From NCBI GenBank assembly GCA_030323885.1, contig CM059197.1:34985884-35049883 (forward strand): a stretch of DNA of 64,000 nt, given 5' to 3'. Of the stretch, positions 1 to 10,959 are shown in pieces. The position numbers and the translations under genes are program-made. The stretch's first letter is position 1. Each line of letters opens with the position of its first letter. The DNA comes from Branchipolynoe longqiensis (Eukaryota; Annelida; Polychaeta; Phyllodocida; Polynoidae). Under the pieces are notes generated by a model. It saw only the letters and a program-made list of their open reading frames with translations. It did not search any database and had not been told where the DNA came from.

Positions 1-1737
1 AAAGATGATGGCGTCCTAGTACGTAGCCAAGGAGAAGTGAGGACGGTGTCTGCTGTGTGGCAGCTGGTGGTGCTGATCACGCCACCTAGCCGGCCGCCGG
101 TGGATCACTGGGTCTCGCAAGTACTGGGCTATATGGGGAAGCTGACTGCGAACCGATGGTCGGTGAATATTCATCATTGGAACATGAAGCTCGGAGTCCT
201 GCAGGCCAGAGTCAAACATGACCCTGTAGATATCCTACAGTTGGTAACTAAACGGCCTAAGCGGGGACTGGTTAATGCGATAGGGGAGGCAGCGTCGTGG
301 TTGTTCGGTACGGTAAGCCAAGCACAACTGAAAAGGGTGCAACTGGCTATTTCTGCCCACAGACTACAGACGCAGGCCCTGAGGCATAACCATTTGCACA
401 TGATTTCCATGATGAATAGAACACGAAGTATCCAGCTGCAATTAGCGAAGCATGTTTCTGTAGTCGAATCAATGATAGCCTTGGTGAGGGACGAAGCGAA
501 GAACATGACGGCAGACTCCAATGATTTAGTGTTGCTGCAACGAGTGAGGCTGGCGGTAGAGGAGCTGGAGAGCGTAGTGGGCAATTATGTGACGAAGCAG
601 GCCCTGTACCACCGCATGGTGATCCAGCTGGAGCGCGGCATGTTAACAGAGACATTACTGAGGCCGGCGCAGCTGACACTGGTGAGGGAGGCGGCGAGGG
701 AGATAGGCTTTCGCGGTCTCGATCTGCACTGGTACTATCGCAATACAAGGATAGAGGCCGTGTGGGGTCCGGACGCGTCGATCGCCTTCCGCATGGGACT
801 GCAGATGGTTGGCCCGGAGAAGTATTCGGCATACCACTTAACATACCTGCCAGTGGTGCTGGACAACGAACACTTGAGGACCGTGGTGGGGAAGGCCAGG
901 ATCGCGGTGAGCACAGGACGGAAAGCGAGCTTCTATCCAGAAGCTTGCATGGGCAAGCGGCCCATGGTGTGCTATCCCGCCATGGAGATGACCTACCAGA
1001 CCTGCGAAGTGGCGCTCGTGACGGGGACGAAACCGGAGGACTGCAAGCTGCGGATCACGAAGATCCAAAAGACTGTGTCTGCCACCGTAGTGGCACCTGT
1101 GGAGGGCATGGGTGACGTGTGCGTTGCTCCCCACGGGCCGTATGTCGACGTGGCTGTTCGTTGTAGAGGACTGCCTCAAACCAACCAGAAGGTCACTGGT
1201 CCGACATTGCTGCAGGTGCCGGAGGCGTGCTTGGTGGAGGGCAGAGGTTGGCTTCTGCGAACATTGACAGTGAAACATGAGACCGTGAACATACGACGGA
1301 TGCAGCCAAGGCTGGATCTACCGGCCTTGAATGTCTCATGGCCTCCCGTCCTCCACCGAGTAATGAGAGAGCAGCTCAAGCGGCTGCCCGAGTTACAAGT
1401 CCCCCTGATGTCGATGGACGGTCTGGTGCAGGTGCCGGACGATTATGTCCGTGTTGAACATTTTAGTATACTGTGGTATTGTTTGTTGGCAGCAGCTGGT
1501 ATAGTAGTGTTGTGTGGTGCCGTGTATTGTCATTACAGATGCCAAGCTCGTTGTAAAGGATGCAGACGCTCAAGAACGGGGAAAGGTATAGTGACGAGGT
1601 GCAGGGAAGGGGTGGTCGATGAGTCCGAGGAACTACCCGCCCCTTCCCCATTGATGATCCAGAGGGATCCGGTTGCACGGTATAGGGCGCAGGGCGCAGT
1701 GTTGGAGCTGGGTACGCTCCCGTATGGAGGGCAGTAA
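1..1737 (+). CDS. Env-like fusion glycoprotein of an LTR retroelement (5' end outside window)
   Basis: The frame is open from base 1, so the true start lies upstream; position 37 is only a GTG. Counting from there the product has 566 residues. A furin-type site RPKR (residues 73-76) is followed by a Gly-Leu-rich fusion-peptide-like segment starting GLVNAIG. This layout is known for baculovirus F proteins and the Env of insect errantiviruses (Metaviridae). Helical heptad-like sequence follows at about 95-180, then a Cys-containing ectodomain (about 300-400), one transmembrane helix at about 478-498 and a 68-residue Cys/Arg-rich cytoplasmic tail. It would act as a membrane glycoprotein of a retroelement particle. 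There is no frameshift or stop, so the copy may be young. No gag or pol lies in the window; they should be to the left. The alternative, a domesticated host env, cannot be excluded. Family assignment rests on cleavage-site/fusion-peptide layout and topology only. Confidence 0.75.
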   Translation, partial: KDDGVLVRSQGEVRTVSAVWQLVVLITPPSRPPVDHWVSQVLGYMGKLTANRWSVNIHHWNMKLGVLQARVKHDPVDILQLVTKRPKRGLVNAIGEAASWLFGTVSQAQLKRVQLAISAHRLQTQALRHNHLHMISMMNRTRSIQLQLAKHVSVVESMIALVRDEAKNMTADSNDLVLLQRVRLAVEELESVVGNYVTKQALYHRMVIQLERGMLTETLLRPAQLTLVREAAREIGFRGLDLHWYYRNTRIEAVWGPDASIAFRMGLQMVGPEKYSAYHLTYLPVVLDNEHLRTVVGKARIAVSTGRKASFYPEACMGKRPMVCYPAMEMTYQTCEVALVTGTKPEDCKLRITKIQKTVSATVVAPVEGMGDVCVAPHGPYVDVAVRCRGLPQTNQKVTGPTLLQVPEACLVEGRGWLLRTLTVKHETVNIRRMQPRLDLPALNVSWPPVLHRVMREQLKRLPELQVPLMSMDGLVQVPDDYVRVEHFSILWYCLLAAAGIVVLCGAVYCHYRCQARCKGCRRSRTGKGIVTRCREGVVDESEELPAPSPLMIQRDPVARYRAQGAVLELGTLPYGGQ

Positions 1738-2075
1738 AGGTTACCAACAAGTGTGTACAGTACCGGTGCACCGGAACCATAAAGTTTGGGGACGGGCAGG
1801 GATGCTGTATGACTTGGGTGGTTATTGACAGGTTTTTCCGAGCTGTTTTTGTAAAGGGTAATATGTATTACGCAGGTGTATGCACGCTGGTGCGTCTGAA
1901 CCATAGAAATTGGGGAGGAGCGGGGACATTGTATAAGTTGCGTAGTTATGTATACGTTCCGAGCTGTCTATTAAGGGTACAGAGGGTATGCACTTCTCGT
2001 GCGTCAGAACCAAATTGAGGGGGATGAGCAGGGACGTTGTATAAATGTCAAGACAGACGGAGTTGCTCATTCCGA
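1738..2075 (+). repeat. Three diverged ~115-bp tandem repeats directly after env
   Basis: Three units share a landmark resembling GGTGCRYCNGAACCATA followed by a G-rich stretch and TTGTATAA. The landmarks fall near 1765, 1889 and 1999. The array starts immediately after the env stop codon. It is probably part of the element's 3' untranslated region. Confidence 0.65.
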
Positions 2076-2295
2076 CATAATTAACGGGTCGAAAGTGACC
2101 GAGTTGTATGGTAAATGGAGTGAGAGTTGCTCGGAACCGCTGGAGCTTGCCATCAAAGGATTTCCAGTCACCTACTCCCTAACCCTTCCCAAGCCTTTCG
2201 GTCGGGCGATTGATAGCTAACCGGGATCCTGGTAGTTGCTCGGGGTAATTGGGAATAACGGGAAATTAGGCTCCCCGCCCAACCCACAATGAACA

Positions 2296-2500
2296 AGTAA
2301 GGGGGGGAGGATTTAATTAAATATTATACGCCTCTCTGATTCCTGCTTGTAAGATACAAGTATAGGGGGGGGGGAAGCTAATTATAGCAGTTGGTCTTTC
2401 CTCAGTTTCCTGCTTGCAATAAACCCGCAGTCGCGAAGTAAGGGGGGGAGGATTTAATGTAACATTATGCGCCTCTCTGATTCCTGCTTGCATAAAACTG
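2296..2500 (+). repeat. Duplicated polypurine-tract-like segment
   Basis: AAGTAAGGGGGGGAGGATTT occurs at about 2296 and again at about 2436. Each copy is followed by a similar stretch containing GCCTCTCTGATTCCTGCTTG. A purine run here, downstream of env, is where a plus-strand primer (PPT) next to the 3' LTR is expected. Which copy would function, and where the LTR begins, is not certain; TGTAAC at 2457 is a possible LTR start. Confidence 0.45.
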
Positions 2501-2636
2501 GCGTGGTATAGCCATGGGAAGGTCCTAGCGGCCACCTGACCCATCAGGCACAGGTTGAGCCATAGACGAGTTCACGCCTCGGGCTGCTCCCATGATCGAA
2601 CCGGACGATGCTGTCCGACAGGGACGAGTCCGCGTG

Positions 2637-3141
2637 TACGACAATAAGAGATAAGAGAGAAAGACGACCTAGGGTAGGACGGACGGTGCGGTGACGCGCT
2701 GTGTGCGCACCGCCTCGCTCCATGTACAAGTACTCGTAGGTTAGTGTGCGGCAGGGACGGGGTCCGAGCACCAGTCAGAATTTGTGGAAACCAGGGAGGT
2801 GGTTGTTAGATAAGGGAGAAAAGACGACCTAGGGTAGGACGGACGGTGCGGTGACGCGATGCGTGCCCACCGATTCCCTCCAATTACATGTACTCATGGG
2901 TTAGTGTGCAACAGGGACGTGATCCAAGCACCAGTCAGATTTTTTTTTTTTTTTGGGTTGTGTGTTAAAACCAAGGATATGGTTGTTAGAGAGGGGAGAA
3001 AAGACGACCTAGGGTAGGACGGACGGTGCGGGGACGCGAGGCGTGTCCACCGATTCCCTCCATTTACATGTACTCATGGGTTAGTGTACGACAGGGACGT
3101 AATCCGAGCACCAGTCAGATGTTGTTGTGTAAGAGTCCAAG
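2637..3141 (+). repeat. Three 160-180-bp tandem repeats
   Basis: The block AAGACGACCTAGGGTAGGAC recurs at 2661, 2821 and 3001. Each copy continues through an ACCAGTCAGA landmark. The second copy carries a poly-T expansion that lengthens its unit. The repeats may be U3 repeats of the LTR of the env-bearing element. Confidence 0.8.
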
Positions 3142-3339
3142 GGGTTTTCTGGATAAATACAATAAGAGCAGGCGCTGATCGCGGTGCACGTATTGCCACG
3201 ATTGGGGCCCGGATCCATTAGTCGCATCCGTACGTCCAATCGGTGGTATGCGGTGCTGGACAGGCTGCGGACAGGAGTGGGCTCACGACGATGTGCACAC
3301 CACGGGTGTGGGCATCGGCGGCGGGTGCCGCGTTTGAGT

Positions 3340-3850
3340 GATTCGGGGCAGTTGATTGATTCAAGTCAGCTGATTGACTCGGGTCAGTTGATTGACCTTC
3401 GGGTCCTGAATTGACGGGGTCAATAAGTAGGAGGGTCGATGGACCAGTGAGGGAAGAAAAATGATTGAGTTCATTTGAGGGATTCTAGGCGGTTGATTGA
3501 TTCGGGTCATCTGATTGATCCGGGTCATTTGATTGAGCTGGGATCGATGATCGACGGGATCAATAAGTTAGGAGGGTCAATGGACCATGGAGGGAAGAAA
3601 AATGATTGAGTTCATTTGAGGGATTCTAGGCGGTTGATGGATTCGGGTCATCTGATTGATCCAGGCCATTTGATTGAGCTGGGGTCGATGATCGACGGGA
3701 TCAATAGATTTGGAAGGTCACGGGACCATTAAGGGAGGAACGAATTAAATGCAGGAGAGGATTCAGGTCAGTTGATTGATGCGAGTCATCTGGTTGATTC
3801 GGGCCATTCAAGTGATGGAGGATCGAGGGACCAAGCGGTCGATGATTGGG
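3340..3850 (+). repeat. Three ~140-bp tandem repeats rich in TGATTGATTCGGGTCA
   Basis: Units begin at a GACGGG(A/G)TCAATA landmark at 3413, 3553 and 3693, giving an exact 140-bp period. Inside each is a shorter sub-repeat of about 20 bp built on GATTGATTCGGGTCA. The third unit is degenerate. No coding potential is credible. From 3850 to 4420 I see only AT-rich non-repetitive sequence. Confidence 0.8.
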
Positions 3851-4415
3851 GGAAGCAATCATGGCGGAGAAAGTTGATTTGATTATCTTGTGTGGTAATC
3901 GGCATTGGTTGATTGGATCAATCACTGCTGGAAATATTTGACCTGATTGTCTTAGACAAGATCTGACCCGTCATGGTTCCCTGCTGGTGTCATTATTCTG
4001 TCCTGCTTACCCTATTTTTAAAACTAATTTTTATATATTTCTTTAACATGAGTTTTAAAGGGGGCATGGGCGCGCAAGAGAATTGGCTGACACAGCCTGG
4101 GCAATGACGGGAGGATAAAAAGACATCTGGTTAAATATAAAAGCAATATTAATTAAGGGGGGAGTAGTACTAGTGTAGATAGGTAGCAAGCTAGCCGGGT
4201 CAAAGCCACCGTCTACTTTGGGACCACCACTCTAACTGTAGATTTGGGGGCTCTTCTTGTCTAAAAACAATTAGTGTAAACAAGTAGATAGGAATGGTCC
4301 TCAAGGTGGTGGAGAACTGGAAAAAGACAGAAAACTTGAAAGAAAAACTTAACAGTGACTAAGGGAGGAGTAGCCAATACAGTGGAGAATCTACCTAAGT
4401 AAAATGCAAAAATCT

Positions 4416-4720
4416 ATTGACCTCTCATAATGGGTACAGAGTACAAGGGCTAGTGACCTCATAATTGGTACAGAGTACAAGGGCTAGTGACCTCATAATT
4501 GGTACAGAGTACAAGGGCTAGTGACCTCATAATTGGTACAGAGTACAAGGGCTAGTGACCTCTCATAATTGGTACAGAGTACAGGGGCTAGTGACCTCTC
4601 ATAATTGGTACAGAGTACAAGGGCTAGTGACCTCTCATAATTGGTACAGAGTACAAGGGCTGTGGACCTCTCCTAATTGGTACAAAGTACTAAGACTATT
4701 GACAACTCATAATTGCTCCA
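4416..4720 (+). repeat. 36/34-bp minisatellite, about 8-9 copies
   Basis: The unit contains TCATAATTGGTACAGAGTAC followed by AAGGGCTAGTGACC. The first and the later units are 36 bp; three consecutive early units are 34 bp through loss of a TC dinucleotide. The 36-bp units keep one frame open, which creates a spurious repetitive reading frame at 4555-4827. Confidence 0.9.
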
Positions 4721-5566
4721 CTGTATGGCACTCGCTCTGGCTTAAAACCGAAAACGACGTAATGTTTAAGGGCTTCCATTTTCCTTGGCCGTTATGCACA
4801 AGTAGAAATGGAAGAGGGACGTTGTAAAAATATACGGATTTTCGGTTAAGAATTATATATTGGCAGAGAGCATTATTATTCTTGGATACTGGAGTGGGAC
4901 TGATATTATGTAATCTAAAGGTAACTAAAGTCTACAGAAGTCCACTCCCCTTGTACATGATACTGAGTGAGGTAAACTATATGTTATCTACTAAGAGTAG
5001 AGTTGATAGAAATGTACATGATGCTGAATAGAGTAAACTATCTGTTATATATGATGTTTGGAGTTAATGAAAAGAGTTCCTTTGTAAGAAACAGTACATG
5101 ATGGTTGAAATGTTCTCTTGGTGTTCATAAAGAATACAAAAGAGGAAAAGAATGATTTTACTATATACAAATCTGTAACTGTTGCAACATCCTGTCCACC
5201 CAAGACCACCGACTGACCCACCAGCCTAATTTGCATATGTATAGAGTGCACCACCTGCAGCTGGCTTGAGTGACAGCCCCTAATGGGGTGGTCACCCACC
5301 CAGTCTGTGGGGGAGTGTCTCGTTGGCTGGCTGGGGAATGTCCGAGCACCTGACTCCCTTGGCCTATCCTGACCCACACACTAGTCTCAGCTAATTAATT
5401 ATTCATGAGTTTGCTTCAGACACACTGAAGGAGAATCACTCTCATCCTGGCTCTTGAGTGAGACAGACCTACTCTAGAGCAGGACCCCAGACACTCTGTC
5501 TGATGCTATCAAAATTCAGCTATTCTAATTGAGTGTACACACAGCCATAGGACTCCTGTCCCATGG
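4721..5566. other. No recognisable gene
   Basis: This is AT-rich sequence with short open frames on both strands and no domain I recognise. The 5200-5450 stretch is less AT-rich but shows no splice-flanked coding pattern. Confidence 0.5.
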
Positions 5567-6280
5567 GCTGTAGGCACTGTTTGCAGTATACCGGTTAAAG
5601 AGACAATGACACATAGTGTGGGCAGTATATGAGGAGTACAGGTGCTAGGTCATATGTAAGGGGGGTGACAGGAGTTGCTGCCAATAAAGCACAACTTATT
5701 CACTGTTCATCCTTGTGACTAGTTTTCCTTCCTCTTTCCAGACATGGTTAAATTGATTAGGCTAATTGCATCACAGGTGAAATGAAGGGGGAGAGTTTTG
5801 TAATCACATAGGGTGCTCACAGCGGCAGAGACCCGTGTTTTTATACTTAGATGTTGCTAGGATGTAAAACAACAACAAACAAATAATGCATTATGTGAAT
5901 ATAAATATGTGGAGGGATAACGTGCTGTAGGCACTGTTTGCAGTATACCGGTTAAAGAGACAATGACACATAGTGTGGGCAGTATATGAGGAGTACAGGT
6001 GCTAGGTCACATGTAAGGGGGGTGACAGGAGTTGCTGCCAATAAAGCACAACTTATTCACTGTTCATCCTTGTGACTAGTTTTCCTTCCTCTTTCCAGAC
6101 ATGGTTAAATTGATTAGGCTAATTGCATCACAGGTGAAATGAAGGGGGAGAGTTTTGTAATCACATAGGGTGCTCACAGCGGCAGAGACCCGTGTTTTTA
6201 TACTTAGATGTTGCTAGGATGTAAAACAACAACAAACAAATAATGCATTATGTGAATATAAATATGTGGAGGGATAACGT
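5567..6280 (+). repeat. 357-bp tandem duplication, two nearly identical copies
   Basis: Copy 1 is 5567-5923 and copy 2 is 5924-6280. I found one difference (GGTCATATG versus GGTCACATG). Each copy ends with an ATGTTGCTAGGATGTAAAAC tail like the 3' end of the main SINE family of this window. It is either a very recent duplication or an assembly artefact. Confidence 0.9.
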
Positions 6281-7765
6281 GATATTGTAATTATTATATT
6301 CCTGACCAATTGTCATGTCTGTTTATTCTGTGTGATGGGGCCTGCGATTTCTGCAGGATTTATATGACTTTGATGCCAACTAAGTTGATTATGGTAATTC
6401 ACGACTCGGAGACAAAACTGGATATAGTTGGTAATTAAGATCTTTATTTTTAGTTCTGATTTGGTATGATTTTTTACAGTTTGTCTTGCTCACTGGATCG
6501 TCGGACATCTGTTCATGCCCCCCCCCCCTCTGGGAGCACCTCCCAGCCTCACCGGGGATCAATTCCCCGTGATGGCAGGACTCGAACCCTCAACCCTGGG
6601 CTTTTGGTGTTTTATTAGAGGTGTGGGTGGGTGGGTGAAGGCGGGGGACGTGGTCACTGGTCGGGAACCGCGACAGTTGTGGTGGCGTTGCTCGGGCTGG
6701 AGCCCTGAGGTCAGCTTTGATCAGTGGTCGCCGCTGGTGCCGCCATCTAGGTTTAGTTCGCTTTAGTTCTGCAGTTCTCCACCAGTTGGCAGCATCGGGC
6801 TGGATGTGAGGCTTAGTGGGTAAGGACTGTCGTTTTTGGTTAAGCTATATGTTTTATATGCTCCCCAGGGGAGGGAGGCTCTAGCCGTCGGTCCCCGGCC
6901 GCGAATTACCCATGTTAAGAATAACATGCACAATTAAGGCGAAAACGCTGTCACTTCAATCATAAAAAAAGAGTGTTATTCACCACAGGCAGTTATACCC
7001 ATGTGAGAGTATTGTATCAATTTAATTCAATATGTGTCATTTATATTCACATAATACAATATACAGGATATATATGTTGGCAAGTAAGTGCTTACAGTCA
7101 GCATTGAATGATGTGTTTCCTAATATAAATAGGTGGTGATGCAATATAAGAAAGAGTAAATATTTTAATATATAACAATAAATCCAATGGAAACAAAAAT
7201 CAATATTGAACCTTGCAATGACAATTGACATACACATATTATCATACTCATGTACTTCTAGGTCAATAGAAAATGCACGCGTGAAAACCGTTTTATCCAA
7301 TTATTGATGATCTTATAAATGTCAAATCAGTCTGTTGTTTTTTCACAACCTGCTATCACATCAACTAGAACTTGATTTATAATGTATACGGACTCCTCCA
7401 CGTAATCTGATATTGGAAAGGTGCTCAAAATGGGCAGGTGTATGATAACTAAGTCAAGTGCATCACAAGACAGAGGTCATGTCTAGAAACATTTACTTAT
7501 GTTATAATGGTTGCCGTAAGCTACGTGAAAATTGCATCATGTACCTGTAATCAGGGATCGGGAACAATTCAATACAGCTGCCTCGTGATAGGAAAGATTG
7601 CCACAATCACAAAGTCGATTGATATTACACAATGGTGTATGAGGTCATACCCAATAAACAATTCAATTAAATTAATTTATAATAATTTTATTCCGGAATG
7701 TTACATCAATTAAACAACAAAAACAAACACACAAAATCATAGTCTCAAATCATTTGGTTCTAGAA
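6281..7765. other. Intergenic, no gene recognised
   Basis: 6510-6900 is GC-richer and contains a B-box-like GGACTCGAACCCTCAACCC (minus-strand tRNA-like), possibly an old SINE head. 6900-7765 is AT-rich. No reading frame shows a known domain. Confidence 0.4.
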
Positions 7766-7769
7766 TTAA

Positions 7770-8115
7770 AGCTGCATAGTCCGATGAGAACATACAATTT
7801 TCAAAACCAAAATAATTATCTAGATTTGATTCTACATATCTAACTTAGATGCTGGTGCACTTATTAAACATTTGCCATTACATATAAGGGGATACTGAGT
7901 CAATTAATATAACCTGTTACTGTAGAAGCCTATGGTGTTAGAGTTTTGGTAAGCCTGCCAAAATTAATTTAGCACGTTTCCATTTCAAATATCTCAAAAG
8001 TTAGCGATTTAAAAGAAAAGTTACTTCAAACTAAAGTAAGGTAGATTATAATGAACAACCTAATATGTTTATCCCAGAAAATGAGAGAAACTCAAAACCA
8101 TCAGACTATGCAACT
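7770..8115. mobile_element. TTAA-flanked MITE (piggyBac/Kolobok-type)
   Basis: Inverted ends AGCTGCATAGTCCGATG and AGTTGCATAGTCTGATG (read from the right end) bound a 346-bp AT-rich body, flanked on both sides by TTAA (7766-7769 and 8116-8119). The TTAA target is characteristic of piggyBac and Kolobok superfamilies. Related ends recur at 32320-32345, 35820-35920, 43632 onward, 57330, 58640-58815, 60965-61070 and 63350-63450. Confidence 0.75.
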
Positions 8116-8279
8116 TTAAGTATATAGTTTATTGCTCAAGTGGGTCATTATGGGCATAGGGCCTATATGTAATAGTCTCAGTGGAAGGGAAAAGTAATTT
8201 AAATGGTTCGAAGCCGAAGGCTGTAGCCCATTTAAAAGTACTGCACCCATCCACAAGAACTGCTATGATGCTTGATGTT

Positions 8280-8478
8280 TGGGGTTTTACATTCTAGCAA
8301 CATATAAGGTTGCATCAGGACGAGTACCGACTTTTGGCAATGCACACTCATTGCAACTTTATAGTGCTGCCCCACTTAAATACCGAGCCACTGGCACCAT
8401 GAGCCATTATCCCACTCAGTCACATTGCCCTGATACTGAACAAACCGATCTTTGCTCTATCCTACTAATGTTAATAAC
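8280..8478 (-). mobile_element. SINE-1, partial copy
   Basis: Read on the minus strand, this matches the 3' two thirds of the tRNA-derived SINE described at 8482. It ends with the tail related to GTTGCTAGGACGTAAAAC. It lies tail-outward beside the plus-strand copy. Confidence 0.75.
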
Positions 8479-8481
8479 CAG

Positions 8482-8785
8482 ACGGGATGGCCGAATGAGT
8501 TAGAGCGTATTGGTAGACCATGGGATCGTGGGTTCGAACCCTGGTCAATGACTTAAAAATGTATACTTGTCGCTTCCTAGCCAGGCGCTCAGCATTATTA
8601 GGATAGGGTAAAGTGTCAGGATAATGTGACTGAGTGGGATATCAGGGCATGGTGCTGGCAGCCTGGTCTCCCAGTGGGTCAGCACTATAAAGTCGCCATG
8701 AGTGCGCACTGTCACAAATCGGTACCCGTCCTGATATGACCTTAGCTGTTGCTAGGACATAAAACAACAACAACCAAACAAATGT
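8482..8785 (+). mobile_element. SINE-1, full-length tRNA-derived copy
   Basis: This is a reference copy of the window's commonest SINE. The tRNA-like head has an A-box region (GATGGCCGAATGAGTTAGAG) and a B box (GGGTTCGAACCCTGG). The body contains CTTGTCGCTTCCTAGCCAG and GCAGCACTATAAAGT landmarks. The 3' end is GTTGCTAGGACATAAAACAA with an ACAAC-rich tail. It is transcribed by RNA polymerase III and mobilised by a LINE in trans, as known for SINEs. Confidence 0.85.
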
Positions 8786-8791
8786 TAAACG

Positions 8792-9284
8792 CCGGTGTTG
8801 CGGATTCCGAGGGACACCAGTTTCACAGGGACACTTCCATTCAAATGCATTGTTAACGGCCGTGAGCAAATCTTCATACAGAAAAAGTCAAATATCTCCC
8901 AAATTACACCATCTAGAAATAAATCGCTTGGTACACATATAGAAAACATCTTTACCAAAAACATTATATTAAATTTATAAGGTTAGGGTTCTTGAATTCT
9001 ATTAATTTTGAATAAAACTAACGTTTTACACTGCGCGTACCGTCAAACTCAAGGCATTGTCAATGGCCGTGAGCAGTCTTCATACAGACAATACAGAAAA
9101 AGTGAAATATCTCTAAAATTACACCAGCTACAAACAAATGGCTTGGTACACATATAGAAAACATGTTTAGCAAAAACATTATATTAAATTTATAAGGTTA
9201 GTGACGATGCTGTTCGAGTTTGACGCGTGTGCAGGAGCGATGTGTCCCTGTGAAACTGGTGTCCCTCGGAATCCGCAACACCGG
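8792..9284. mobile_element. Foldback MITE with 43-bp perfect inverted ends
   Basis: 8792-8834 and 9242-9284 are perfect reverse complements (outer end CCGGTGTTGCGGATTCCGAG). The interior holds two direct copies of a ~220-bp AT-rich segment (about 8870-8990 and 9070-9200). No ORF is present. The ends share no sequence with the next foldback element, although part of the core does. Confidence 0.85.
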
Positions 9285-9901
9285 GTTAGGTAGCAACACG
9301 CATAAATTTGGTAAGGTCATTAGTTTGGCTCGGCCGGGGTTCAAACCTACAAACTGCCGCATAGACTGGTATGATGCCTTCAAGTAGTCATGGTAAGATT
9401 GTGTTTTCCTTTCTTTTTTTTTATCCACATAATAAAAGTTATTTTGATATTTTATCAGGATGACTTCATTTGGTGTCAGTGTTATCTGGCCGAGCAGAAA
9501 TTGATCCTGAATCACAATAAAACCTCTGCAATAAGAATACTAAGTTGTCTGCTACTTTGGATTCCTGACCACCCATTAACAGGGACCAGTAGAAGTCACA
9601 CAATTTTATAGTATTGGCATGATGTATGGTAGATAAACTGTTCAGCCCCCCCCCCCCCCTGAAACCCCGCAATAGAAATAAAGCTTTGGTATAAAAAGTT
9701 GAGGAGCTCCAGGTCCCAGCATGCAGTGTTTATCTATATTGGTATAAATAGTAGCTCGGGAAAGACAACAAGAAGACATGACTGGGTTGAGTGAGTTTAC
9801 TGTCCTCTGGCACAGGGAATTGCCCATACTGTAATCATAAAAAAAAAAAAAATTACACACGGACTGCCGAAGCTCAGTGGCTGAATGATCATCCGTGACG
9901 A

Positions 9902-10479
9902 GTGCATGTAAACGACAACGGGTCCAGTGCGGTGGAAGTAAATAGACTCATGAATATTAAGTTTGACCTATATATATGATGAATCGACCTTGAACTTGGT
10001 GTCCGCATCGCTTCTGTGCTTCATTGAGTTTGCCGCGCAGTGCAAAATATTAGTTTTATTCAAAATTAATAGAAATCCAGAACCCTAACCTTATAAATTT
10101 AATATAATCTTTTTGGTAAACATGTTTTATACATGTGTACCAAGCGATTATTTTAATCATTATTTTTGTATCGCTGAGAGGGGGGGGGGGGTATTTTTGG
10201 GGATACCTCACTTGACTTGTTGTACATTTACAAAACACAACAGGTGGAGTGTGTTCTAGGATGCCCTCGTGGTTTGTTATTAGAACACATATAACTTACT
10301 TCATATTTCATAGCAATCGTATATTTAAGTTCGTTTTTTTATCAAAACATCTTGGTTGAATACTTTTCCCCTAAGTTGTGTGTGGCTGGATGGGTGTGAT
10401 ACATCACATATAGGTCAAACTTAATATTCATGAGTCTATTTACTTCCGCCGCACTGGACCCGTTGTCGTTTACATGCAC
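9902..10479. mobile_element. Long-TIR MITE, Mutator-like
   Basis: About 72 bp at 9902-9973 is the reverse complement of 10408-10479 (outer end GTGCATGTAAACGACAACGG). CATCCGTGAC is found just outside both ends (9890-9899 and 10481-10490), a candidate target duplication of about 10 bp. Long TIRs with 8-11-bp duplications are typical of MULEs. The core shares sequence with the neighbouring foldback element, in inverted orientation. Confidence 0.75.
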
Positions 10480-10486
10480 CCATCCG

Positions 10487-10957
10487 TGACACGGGTTGCG
10501 GCCAACGCCGTCCAACCGGAATGCAGGAACATGCGCGGAACGGGTGGGAAACGGGATCGGCGAAATACAATATAATAATAATACATATTAATAAATTGGG
10601 TAAAGACATAATAATAATAATAATGATTAAATATATAGAGAGGGATTAACTATTCCTCCGCACCTTTATTTTCGTATAATACCTATACCTCAAATAAATG
10701 CGATGAAATGGGAGAGAATGCAAAAGTAAAAGATGGCAATCACTGAATGCTCTCATTTTGACTTTTTATTAAAGTCCATTAAGCTACATGGTTTCATAAA
10801 TTCTGCACTCCAAAAGTAGCGGGCTATGGTAGATGAGTATTTAACACATTACATTGTATAATCGTGTCGTTATTTCGATAGCCCACTCTTCAAACACTTT
10901 TTCTAAAAGGTTGTTTAGCAGCTTTGTCATAGAGACAGTGATGTGGAAGTAGCTAGA
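10487..10957. other. Intergenic, no gene recognised
   Basis: This is AT-rich sequence with short AATAAT runs around 10565-10625. I see no gene. Confidence 0.5.
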
Positions 10958-10959
10958 TA

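Noticed and set aside
174..1380. Several minus-strand and frame-shifted frames inside the env region
   Set aside because: They are shadows of the long plus-strand env frame, with no domain of their own.
4416..4720. CRISPR array
   Set aside because: Repeats are contiguous with no spacers, and the window is clearly animal nuclear DNA.
8482..8560. Functional tRNA genes at A/B-box sequences here and in other SINE heads
   Set aside because: Each lies at the 5' end of a longer dispersed repeat, and the cloverleaf arms do not pair properly, so they are SINE promoters.
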